DNA of 64,000 bases from Labrenzia sp. PHM005 (GTDB taxonomy: Bacteria > Pseudomonadota > Alphaproteobacteria > Rhizobiales > Stappiaceae). Below the pieces are notes generated by a model, which saw only the letters and a program-made list of their open reading frames with translations, did not search any database and was not told the origin of the DNA. Of the stretch, positions 57,181-64,000 are shown one piece after another; positions within the stretch are counted from its first letter, which is position 1; each line of letters opens with the position of its first letter. The translations under genes and the position numbers were made by a program. Where the stretch lies: positions 5,823,001 to 5,887,000 of the forward strand of contig NZ_CP041191.1 in the NCBI RefSeq assembly GCF_006517275.1, read 5' to 3'.

Positions 57181-60100
57181 GTGCGTGAACGAATAACACT
57201 GGACAAGGAGACGACACGGTCCGGGTATCATCTTCTTGCTTCAGAGAAGTTCCACCTAGACCATATTGTTTCCCAGTGGAGTGAAGACGGCTCCCGCAAC
57301 GGACGGCCGCTCAAGGTTGTGTTCGCCGGCTTTCTGGCACTCGTTATTGCTGCGCTCGCGTTCCAGAACATCACCACCGAACTCACCATCTTGCAAGCTC
57401 CCTACGACCGCATAAAAACCGCGTCTCATGAGCTCATCCAAAGTCATCGGGCACAGGTGTCCGGCGCGTTAACCGAAATTGCAGATGACCTGGCCTCCGA
57501 TCCTGCCTTCGAAGCCGCAATAAGCCGCAACGATACGGACGCGGTCTCGCGAATAGCCGATCACATCTTCTCTCATTTCAACGGAGATACGGGTGTTTTT
57601 GACTTAACGATCTACTCGGCCAACCGTTCAATCCTATATAACGGCGGAAGTTCTCTGGCGGATTTCACGCCTTCGTCGCCCTTTTTCGAGACTGACCTCG
57701 AAGGTTCTCTTTTCCGCACGACGAACAGTTTGGAGTTCGATACAAAGGGCGGTATCGGTGTAAGTGCTCTCCAACCGTTGGTCGCCGAAGGGCGGCTGTT
57801 GGCCTATTTGAAACTCACCGCTGACGTCGAAAAATCAATGGCGTTGCTGAGCGCTGCAGTGAATGGGGAAATTCTGAAGGCTGGCAGTCCTCTGGGGCCT
57901 TTGCGTACTTTAACGCCTGCCGGACAAGAAAAATCACCGTCTGCGCTTTCCTACAGGTTGTTAGGCACTCAGACCACTTCGTCCGCCACGGTTCAGAAAA
58001 TTCTACAAACGCGCAGCGCGCCATCATGGTTCCATCCCGTTCTTATTGATGGCGACCGGGTATTGATTGCGCAGGATTTGCCTATTGATATCGTCAACGG
58101 AGAGGCTGGATCCAAACTGATCCTAATCCGTGACGTTACCGACAATGCGATGGCATTTTTGAAATCCATGGGTATCTCGGTGCTCATCAGTTTGTTGTTC
58201 GCCGTCGTTGCATGGCGGATTTTGACCCGTCTCCTCAACAAGTTCCAGCAAACGATCATAAGAACGCGGTCAAATCTGGAAGCCGAAGTCTTATCTAACA
58301 CTCGGGAGCTGGAGCGCAGCCAGGCACAGCTTTTAGAGGCCCAATCCATCGCCTCCATCGGCAGTTGGGATGGCAACCTGATCACAAAGGAAATCTCAGG
58401 CTCTCAGGAATTCTTCCGGATTCTGGACATTCCATCAGATACCCCGCCTGCTGATATTAAAAAATGTTTCTTTGAACAGATCTCTGAACCGGAGCTCTAC
58501 CACGTCAAATTAGCCGTCAAAACCGCCATCGAACAGTGCGGTACGTTCGACTTTGAGCACACCATCGTACGCTCCGATGGAACCAAAGCCCGCATCCATA
58601 CTCAGGGCCATATTATTGCCGATGAGAATGGCCGGGCAATCAGCGGCATTGGAACCGTTCACGATATTACCGAGAGGTCAAATACCGAGCGCCAAAACAA
58701 GCTGATGGCAAAGATAATGGAGACCTCGCTCAACGAGATCTACCTGCTGAATGCCGAGACGTTCGAAATCGAATACGCCAACGCAGTCGCATTACAGAAC
58801 CTCGGCTATGCCAATGAAGACATTGAGCAACTCAAACTCTGGGACATCAGCCAGGAATTCAAAAAGGACACCATTGCGCAAAAACTGGCACCGTTGACCA
58901 CACAAACACAAGCCAACTACACCGCCGAAACTTATCAACGCCGCCAAGATGGCAGCGAGTACCCTGTCGATTTCCAGATCCAGCTTGTTCACGATCAGGG
59001 CAGGCACCGGTTTGTGGCCATGGCAAACGATATTTCTGAACGTGTCCAGCGCGAGAATGAAACCCGGGATGCCAAGGAACGTGCCGAACGGCTGGCGTAT
59101 TTTGATCCGCTAACCAAACTTTCCAATCGCGCGGGCTGCCAACGCGATGCCCGCAAACTGTTCGCTGAAGAGGACAAACCGGCCTTCCTGATCCATGTGG
59201 ATATGGACAACTTCAAACGAGTCAATGACACGCTCGGCCACCTCGCCGGCGATTATTGTCTGGCAGAGACCGGGCGGCGCCTTAGAGAAGTCAGCCGCGG
59301 ACTGGGGACACCCTACCGCTGGGGTGGTGATGAGTTCGTCATTCTCGCCAATTCCGCATCCGCCGATCCGAACGAGCTGTGTGAACGCGCCCGCCGTCTG
59401 ATGCGCTCACCGATGGAGTTTAACGGCACGACATTCTGGCCGACTGTGAGCATGGGCATTGCTCTTTGTCCCGATCATGGCATGGAATTCGACTCGCTTC
59501 TGGTCAATGCCGATCTGGCGCTTTACCGCTCCAAACACAACGGAAAAGACCGGTTCACGTTCTTCTCGTTGGATATGCAGACACTGAGCGATACCGAAGC
59601 CCAGCTGGAGCGCGAGCTGCATATGGCCGCCCAGCGCGACGAGTTCTTCTTGGTATTCCAACCACAAGTGAACATGCGCAGCCACAAGGTCATCGGCATG
59701 GAAGCCTTGGTGCGCTGGCGGCATCCAAAACGTGGAATAGTCTCGCCAGGGGAATTTCTTCCAGTTGTTGAAAAAACCGGCTTTTCCTCCGTCCTGGGTG
59801 AAATTGTGCTCGATAAAGCGTTTGCCGCAGCCCGCTCCTGGCAGGATGCAGGCCTGGATTACGGCCGGATTTCGGTCAACATTTCTCCTGCGCATTTGTC
59901 TTCGGGCGTGCTGCTCGATCAATTTAAGGACGCTATGGCCCGCCATGATCTGGCACCAGATCGGATCACTGCCGAGGTCTTGGAGTCAGTCTTCCTGGAT
60001 GACGACAGCTCCTGCCACATGACCACATTGAGAGACCTTTACGAGATGGGCGTTCACGTCGAACTCGATGATTTCGGCACAGGCTACGCGTCTCTGACGC

Positions 60101-60387
60101 ATGTCGTTGATCTGCCGATCAATGGTCTCAAAATTGATCGTTCCTTCACCCAGCAGTTACTGGAAGACCATCGCAAGGAAATCGTCATCAACCAGCTGAT
60201 CCATTTGGCCCGGTCGCTGGACATCGCGGTCATTTGTGAAGGGGTCGAAACGGAAGAACAATATGACCGCCTGCGCATGATGGGCGACTTTGCCGTCCAA
60301 GGGTTCCTAATCGCCAAGCCGTTGCCGTTTGAAGAGGCCACCAACTGGATGGCAGACACGGCAGAAGACCTCTATTTCGTTTTCTAA
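57181..60387 (+). CDS. Membrane sensor with PAS-PAS-GGDEF-EAL domains
   Basis: A 1068-residue c-di-GMP enzyme. Membrane helix 1 (about 45-62), a periplasmic sensing region of about 265 residues, membrane helix 2 (about 327-346), a short coiled-coil-like linker (RSNLEAEVLSNTRELERSQAQ), two PAS domains (about 385-500 and 505-625), GGDEF (about 640-800) and EAL (about 810-1060). The cyclase site is intact (RWGGDEFVIL), and so is the phosphodiesterase site (GMEALVRWRHP, ELDDFGTGYASL, EGVETEEQ), so both activities are possible. It starts at GTG 57181. It probably reads an extracellular signal plus an internal one through the PAS domains; the ligands are unknown. Confidence 0.93.
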   Translation: MRERITLDKETTRSGYHLLASEKFHLDHIVSQWSEDGSRNGRPLKVVFAGFLALVIAALAFQNITTELTILQAPYDRIKTASHELIQSHRAQVSGALTEIADDLASDPAFEAAISRNDTDAVSRIADHIFSHFNGDTGVFDLTIYSANRSILYNGGSSLADFTPSSPFFETDLEGSLFRTTNSLEFDTKGGIGVSALQPLVAEGRLLAYLKLTADVEKSMALLSAAVNGEILKAGSPLGPLRTLTPAGQEKSPSALSYRLLGTQTTSSATVQKILQTRSAPSWFHPVLIDGDRVLIAQDLPIDIVNGEAGSKLILIRDVTDNAMAFLKSMGISVLISLLFAVVAWRILTRLLNKFQQTIIRTRSNLEAEVLSNTRELERSQAQLLEAQSIASIGSWDGNLITKEISGSQEFFRILDIPSDTPPADIKKCFFEQISEPELYHVKLAVKTAIEQCGTFDFEHTIVRSDGTKARIHTQGHIIADENGRAISGIGTVHDITERSNTERQNKLMAKIMETSLNEIYLLNAETFEIEYANAVALQNLGYANEDIEQLKLWDISQEFKKDTIAQKLAPLTTQTQANYTAETYQRRQDGSEYPVDFQIQLVHDQGRHRFVAMANDISERVQRENETRDAKERAERLAYFDPLTKLSNRAGCQRDARKLFAEEDKPAFLIHVDMDNFKRVNDTLGHLAGDYCLAETGRRLREVSRGLGTPYRWGGDEFVILANSASADPNELCERARRLMRSPMEFNGTTFWPTVSMGIALCPDHGMEFDSLLVNADLALYRSKHNGKDRFTFFSLDMQTLSDTEAQLERELHMAAQRDEFFLVFQPQVNMRSHKVIGMEALVRWRHPKRGIVSPGEFLPVVEKTGFSSVLGEIVLDKAFAAARSWQDAGLDYGRISVNISPAHLSSGVLLDQFKDAMARHDLAPDRITAEVLESVFLDDDSSCHMTTLRDLYEMGVHVELDDFGTGYASLTHVVDLPINGLKIDRSFTQQLLEDHRKEIVINQLIHLARSLDIAVICEGVETEEQYDRLRMMGDFAVQGFLIAKPLPFEEATNWMADTAEDLYFVF

Positions 60388-60518
60388 CGGATTGATCTAC
60401 CAATTGACCCGGATCTTGATGGAGGGCTTTTGAGTCGACCTGGATCAAACTGCGTCCTTGCGCAGGAATTGCCCACCCCCTACCTGTTCTGAAAAGAGTT
60501 TATAGACACAGGTGAAAC

Positions 60519-61370
60519 ATGACCGGACAAGCCGCTTTTCCAAAAATCGGCCTGGCACTTGGCGGCGGCGGCGCCCGCGGGCTTGCCCACATTCCGGTGC
60601 TCGAAGCGTTCGACGATCTTGGGATCAAGCCATACAAAATTGCTGGCACATCCATCGGTTCCATCATTGGTGCAGGTTATGCAAGCGGCCGGTCCGGAGA
60701 GGATTTACGAAGAATTGTCCTGGATCTGTTTGCCGACAATAACAAAGTCCTGAACCGGTTGTGGCAACTCAGACCCAAACGGTTCAAGGATGTCTTCCGC
60801 GCTGGTCCAGTTCAATTTGATCCTCTGAAAGTCCTAAACGTTTTCGTCTCAGAGTATCTGCCCGACACATTTGACGACCTGCAAATCCCCTTGCGCGTTC
60901 TGGCAACCGACTTTTACGGCTGCGAAGAAGTTGACTTTGAAACCGGCCCTTTGCTGCCAGCAATTGCAGCCTCGATCTCGATCCCAGCCGTCTTCCGCCC
61001 GGTCCGCCACCAAGGCCGTTTCCTCATTGATGGCGGTGTCGTCAATCCGCTGCCGTTTGATGGTTTGCGCTCTCAGTGCGACATCGTCGTCGCGGTTGAT
61101 GTCGTCGGCGCTCCGGTCGCCCGCACAAACCCGGCCGATATCAGCACGCTGGACTCACTATTTGGCTCATCGCAAATCCTGATGCAGACAATCACCAGTC
61201 AGAAAATCAAGATGGATCAACCCGATATCCTGATTCGACCGCAGAACGGCAATATCCGGATCCTCGATTTTTTAAAAGCAGAGTCTATCTTGGATAGCTC
61301 AGAGTCATTGAGAGCTTTGACACGTACAAAACTGACAAAACTGTTAAATACTTCAATGGAAATTACTTAA
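60519..61370 (+). CDS. Patatin-like phospholipase
   Basis: A 283-residue protein of the RssA/patatin group. The oxyanion loop is LALGGGGARGLAHIPVLEAF, the nucleophile is Ser45 in IAGTSIGSIIGAGYASG, and the dyad Asp171 is in LIDGGVVNPLP. IPLRVLATDFYGCEEV and IAASISIPAVFRPV are typical linking blocks. Such proteins hydrolyse acyl groups of lipids in the cytoplasm or at the membrane, or are secreted toxins in pathogens; nothing here suggests secretion. GGTGAA precedes the ATG. Single gene between the c-di-GMP enzyme and the small CtrA-box gene. Confidence 0.92.
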   Translation: MTGQAAFPKIGLALGGGGARGLAHIPVLEAFDDLGIKPYKIAGTSIGSIIGAGYASGRSGEDLRRIVLDLFADNNKVLNRLWQLRPKRFKDVFRAGPVQFDPLKVLNVFVSEYLPDTFDDLQIPLRVLATDFYGCEEVDFETGPLLPAIAASISIPAVFRPVRHQGRFLIDGGVVNPLPFDGLRSQCDIVVAVDVVGAPVARTNPADISTLDSLFGSSQILMQTITSQKIKMDQPDILIRPQNGNIRILDFLKAESILDSSESLRALTRTKLTKLLNTSMEIT

Positions 61371-61426
61371 ACGACACTCACCTTCACTAGAGGTTGCCAC
61401 TGACTTAATTTGGCGAATGTGGATAT

Positions 61427-61441
61427 TTAACAATCCATTAA
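61427..61441. promoter_or_regulatory. CtrA-type box TTAA-N7-TTAA
   Basis: TTAACAATCCATTAA fits the full CtrA consensus exactly and ends 43 bases before the start of the small gene at 61485. Confidence 0.6.
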
Positions 61442-61484
61442 TCTAATTCCGAGATCCTTCTTGGTGAACGAAGGAGAAAAAGCC

Positions 61485-61826
61485 ATGCAGCTGGCCAAGG
61501 GATCAGCCGATTTGGAGACCTGCCCGGTCCGGGATGAGATTTTAAAGAAACTCTTGGACTCGGCACTGAATGCGACGTCTGAAATCGCCGGCCAACTGCC
61601 GGATGAGCAGCGCGCAGCCATGGCGATCTATTGTTACCGCCGCTCTCATCTCCGCCGTATCGGACTGCAACTGGCTGCGCAATGCGAACGGGCCGATTTG
61701 GTCAGGGAAGCTGGAACGGCCGGCGAGTTGATCTTCATGCAATCCCGCAACGCGGGCGCTGCAACAGAGGATATGAAAACCAGGTCACGCGGCACCAGAC
61801 CACCGGTCAGCCTTCATAGCGTTTAA
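61485..61826 (+). CDS. Small helical protein of unknown function
   Basis: A 113-residue protein, not recognised. It is mostly helical with LETCPVRDEILKKLLDSALNATSEIAGQLPDEQRAAMAIYCYRRSHLRRIGLQLAAQC (in pieces), three Cys, and a basic disordered tail (MKTRSRGTRPP). The ATG at 61485 has GAAGGAGAAA 6-8 bases upstream, making it better than an earlier frame at 61461. A perfect CtrA-type site upstream suggests cell-cycle control. A good terminator follows 44 bases after the stop. Confidence 0.78.
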   Translation: MQLAKGSADLETCPVRDEILKKLLDSALNATSEIAGQLPDEQRAAMAIYCYRRSHLRRIGLQLAAQCERADLVREAGTAGELIFMQSRNAGAATEDMKTRSRGTRPPVSLHSV

Positions 61827-61869
61827 CATTTGTTCCCGGGGCAGGTTCTTCCTCCCACCCGCCCCCACC

Positions 61870-61905
61870 TGGCAACCGTCCGTATGGCCGGTTGCCATTC
61901 TTTTT
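61870..61905 (+). terminator. Terminator of the small CtrA-box gene
   Basis: TGGCAACCG (61870-61878) and CGGTTGCCA (61889-61897) form a 9-bp perfect stem, 10-base loop, followed by TTCTTTTT. Confidence 0.85.
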
Positions 61906-62047
61906 GTGCCAATAGATGTCCGGTTGGATGCCTTTCCCAACAGCTTCCCGCCGTCAGACGACATTTGCTTTTGAATTTCAGCCTTGCCGGACCTGACCAA
62001 ATGCCTACTCTATTGTTGTGACAACGGACGGTCCGGGATCAATTGCC

Positions 62048-62908
62048 ATGTCGCATCAGGTCTATTGTGCTCGCTCATTTTTCTCGACGAGGTTCCATCA
62101 TGGTTCCGCGGCGGTCGCCTTGCTCACCGTCTTGTTGTGGATCTGTGCCGCAGCACCGGCCTTTGCGATTTGCCAACTCGTCGCCAACGCGCCCTATAAA
62201 ACACCCAACCCTGGCGAAATCCGCATCTGGAAAGCAGCATTGCAACCGGATGAGATCCAGATCCGCTACATCGGACACTCCACATTTGAACTGGAGACTC
62301 CGAGAGGTGTCCGCATTGCCACCGACTACAACGACAGTGTCCGGCCATTTTTGCCGCCGACAGTCGCAACGATGAACGGTGCCCATAGCACGCATTATTC
62401 AATCAATCCTGATCCCAATATCGAACACCTGCTTTACGGCTGGAACCGGAACGGCGGACCGATGGACCATGATCTGACTGTCGATGACGTCCGCATCCGC
62501 AACATTCAAACAAACATCCGGGGCTGGGATGGAGAAACCCGGCGGCTCGGGAATTCGATCTTCATTTTTGAGGTTGCCGATCTTTGTGTTGCCCATCTTG
62601 GGCACCTGCATCACCGGCTGACGCAGGAAGACCTGAAACGCCTTGGCCAGATTGACGTCATTTTCGCGGCAATCGACAATACATCGACACTGCGCCTGGA
62701 TAGCCTGATGGATGTTTTGGCCAGCATCGGGCCGTCGATGGTGATCCCAATGCATTTTCATTTTGCAGGCGCCTTGCCCGCTTTTATTGGCAGAGCAACG
62801 GAACAAGGCTATCAGATCGTCCGGGCAGAGACACCGAGCCTCACGGTCAGCCGGAAAACGCTGCCCGCTCAAAAGACCGTCTACATCATGATGCCGGGCG
62901 GCGCTTGA
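62048..62908 (+). CDS. Exported metallo-beta-lactamase-fold protein
   Basis: A 286-residue protein. A long N-terminal signal region (SAAVALLTVLLWICAAAPAFA) ends near residue 40. The domain starts IRIWKAALQPDEIQIRYIGHSTFELETPRGVRIATDYND, in pieces, then MNGAHSTHYSI, VADLCVAHLGHLHH, DVIFAAIDNTSTL and VIPMHFHF. These are the blocks of a UlaG-like MBL-fold subgroup in which the usual THxHxDH motif reads N-x-AHSTHY; the later His residues are kept. It is probably a periplasmic metal-dependent hydrolase; the substrate is unknown. A GTG at 62018 would add ten residues and is the alternative start. Confidence 0.87.
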   Translation: MSHQVYCARSFFSTRFHHGSAAVALLTVLLWICAAAPAFAICQLVANAPYKTPNPGEIRIWKAALQPDEIQIRYIGHSTFELETPRGVRIATDYNDSVRPFLPPTVATMNGAHSTHYSINPDPNIEHLLYGWNRNGGPMDHDLTVDDVRIRNIQTNIRGWDGETRRLGNSIFIFEVADLCVAHLGHLHHRLTQEDLKRLGQIDVIFAAIDNTSTLRLDSLMDVLASIGPSMVIPMHFHFAGALPAFIGRATEQGYQIVRAETPSLTVSRKTLPAQKTVYIMMPGGA

Positions 62909-62916
62909 ATTGATGC

Positions 62917-63480
62917 CTACTCGGCAAAGCCAAACTGCAAAAACAACACCTGGCTGTCACCAGCTTGGCGCCGATCGAGCTCGGTGAACCCTTCCGGTGT
63001 CTCTACGTCCGCCGACGCGCGTTCTTCCAAAACACACAGCGCACCGAATTTTAGCCAGCCTCCGGCCGCCGCTGATGCAAGGGCCTTCTCACCCAGCGCC
63101 TTGTCGTAAGGCGGATCGGCAAAAACCAAGTCAAACGGCTCGATCGTGCCGGTTTCACCTAACCGCGTGGCATCCCGCCGGAAGATCTTGGCCGCCCCAT
63201 TGAGACCAAAACTTTCCATGTTGCGGCGGATCACGCCTCGCGCGTCACTTGCTTCTTCAATAAAGGTGCAATGGCGCGCGCCCCGGCTGATGGCTTCAAA
63301 CCCGAGCGCGCCTGTTCCGGCGAAGAGGTCGAGCACTCGGCAGCCGTCTAAGTCAAAATCCAGTCCGTGTGCTAGAATATTGAACACGGTTTCCCGCAGA
63401 CGGTCGCTTGTTGGTCGTGTTGCGGAAGACTTGGGTGTGGCCAGAGCCGCGCCTTTGAACCGTCCGGCAACAATCCTCAC
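62917..63480 (-). CDS. rsmD: 16S rRNA (guanine966-N2)-methyltransferase
   Basis: A 187-residue Rossmann-fold methyltransferase. MRIVAGRFKGAALATPK and ATRPTSDRLRETVFNIL are the RsmD N-terminal blocks, VLDLFAGTGALGFEAISRGA is the AdoMet site and VFADPPYDK is the catalytic DPPY motif. It methylates G966 of 16S rRNA during 30S assembly. The start overlaps the stop of the upstream pseudouridine synthase gene by 4 bases (ATGA), so the two RNA-modifying genes are coupled. Convergent with the MBL-fold gene. Confidence 0.97.
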   Translation of the reverse strand: MRIVAGRFKGAALATPKSSATRPTSDRLRETVFNILAHGLDFDLDGCRVLDLFAGTGALGFEAISRGARHCTFIEEASDARGVIRRNMESFGLNGAAKIFRRDATRLGETGTIEPFDLVFADPPYDKALGEKALASAAAGGWLKFGALCVLEERASADVETPEGFTELDRRQAGDSQVLFLQFGFAE

Positions 63481-64000
63481 GTACGCCCCCCGCGCCGCGG
63501 CGGACGGCCGTCGCGGGATGGACCGCGCCGGTTACCCTTATCTTCATTCGAGCGGCGTTCCTGCTGCTTGTCATCAACAAGACCGTCGTCCCCCCAAATC
63601 CGCCGTTTTGGTGGTTCCCGGCGTTCTTCCGTTTGATCCCGGCGCAGTTTGGGTTCGGAGGTCATGCGGAACCGGGAGCGCGGCGAAACCTTTTCCCGCC
63701 GGGGGCCTTCGTTTTTGCGCTTGCCCTGTTTATGGTCTGGCTTGTCACTTTTGGAAGCTTTCTTCCGGTCCGTGGCAGTCTTGCCTTCTTTTGCCGTCAG
63801 CCATTTGCCCTGGTTCTGCCCCCGAGCTGCCCCGCCATCACGGCCACCGGATTTGGAGCCGGTGCGTTTTTTCTCCGGCTCCTGTTTTGGCATATGGAAA
63901 ATTGGCGCATCAAAGTCCGCACCTGCTTCTTCTGCCAGTGTTTCGCCCAGCTGATCGCGCAACACACGGCCGCGGATTTCCCGGACATCTCCTTCGGCCA
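63477..64000 (-). CDS. RluB-type rRNA pseudouridine synthase, C-terminal part
   Basis: The gene runs off the right edge of the window, so only its last 174 codons are seen. The first visible residues, EGDVREIRGRVLRDQLGE, are the end of the catalytic domain of the RsuA/RluB/RluE family. After that comes a tail of about 130 residues very rich in Lys, Arg, Gly and Asp (KPDHKQGKRKNEG, RPPRRGGRT), typical of alphaproteobacterial RluB-like proteins and probably a disordered RNA-binding extension. The catalytic Asp is outside the window. It is coupled to rsmD by a 4-base overlap. Confidence 0.85.
   Translation of the reverse strand, partial: AEGDVREIRGRVLRDQLGETLAEEAGADFDAPIFHMPKQEPEKKRTGSKSGGRDGGAARGQNQGKWLTAKEGKTATDRKKASKSDKPDHKQGKRKNEGPRREKVSPRSRFRMTSEPKLRRDQTEERREPPKRRIWGDDGLVDDKQQERRSNEDKGNRRGPSRDGRPPRRGGRT

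Overview
The window looks like chromosomal DNA of an alphaproteobacterium, most probably of the Hyphomicrobiales/Rhizobiales and perhaps close to the Stappiaceae (Roseibium/Labrenzia-like). This is inferred from gene content and order, not from a search. The supporting markers are a CcrM-type cell-cycle methylase end, the aa3 oxidase order ctaC-ctaD-ctaB-small ORF-ctaG-ctaE-DUF983-surf1, an IalB protein, DUF2093 and DUF4170 proteins next to the Kdo/lipid A genes, GcvPB-type glycine dehydrogenase remnants and a CtrA-type TTAA-N7-TTAA site. Most coding DNA is GC-rich. Two stretches are clearly AT-rich: about 13.1-14.3 kb, and the 39.9-40.15 kb promoter region.

Layout. 0-6.6 kb is accessory DNA: the 3' end of ccrM, a MarR/deiodinase-like pair, an SdpR/SdpI-type pair between two identical 27-bp repeats, and an HxlR-controlled cassette (GST, NTF2-like protein, tautomerase). 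It is threaded with four long palindromic repeats. 6.6-12.5 kb holds folE behind a Zur-like palindrome, tyrS, two MarR-controlled detoxification units (GST; isochorismatase-like hydrolase) and a GH18 chitinase-like protein. 12.6-17.1 kb is the glycine cleavage locus: tandem glycine riboswitch, gcvT, gcvH and an OsmC gene, then two truncated copies of the gcvPB 3' end flanking an AT-rich islet with two unknown genes. 17.2-24.3 kb has a lipoprotein, ispH-thrB-rnhA, a lipid kinase-like gene and a large membrane EAL protein. 24.3-30.1 kb has thrC, an M16 peptidase, a RimJ-like acetyltransferase, YqgE, a DsbD-alpha protein and a peroxiredoxin. 30.1-36.7 kb is the cytochrome aa3 operon on the minus strand. 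37-43.5 kb has ialB, a Kef-type antiporter, two unrecognised genes separated by a very strong terminator, another GST and a small membrane protein.

43.6-51.6 kb carries tldD and pmbA around an envelope cluster (pmbA, IMPase, DUF4170, acyltransferase, waaA, lpxK). 51.9-64 kb has ubiA, a GNAT gene, a 274-bp MITE-like element, purD, a probable fluoroacetate/haloacetate dehalogenase, a GGDEF-EAL sensor, a patatin, a small gene behind a CtrA box, a secreted metallo-beta-lactamase-fold protein, rsmD and the end of an RluB-type pseudouridine synthase.

Working together. The housekeeping parts cover respiration (Cox assembly with CtaB heme O synthesis, the CtaG and Surf1 assembly factors, and UbiA for quinone), threonine synthesis (thrB and thrC in separate transcripts), isoprenoids (ispH), folate (folE), purines (purD) and lipid A-Kdo assembly (waaA, lpxK). 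The accessory parts are small regulator-effector pairs, each with a visible palindromic operator, consistent with inducible detoxification. No tRNA, rRNA, CRISPR array, intact transposase or integrase was seen.
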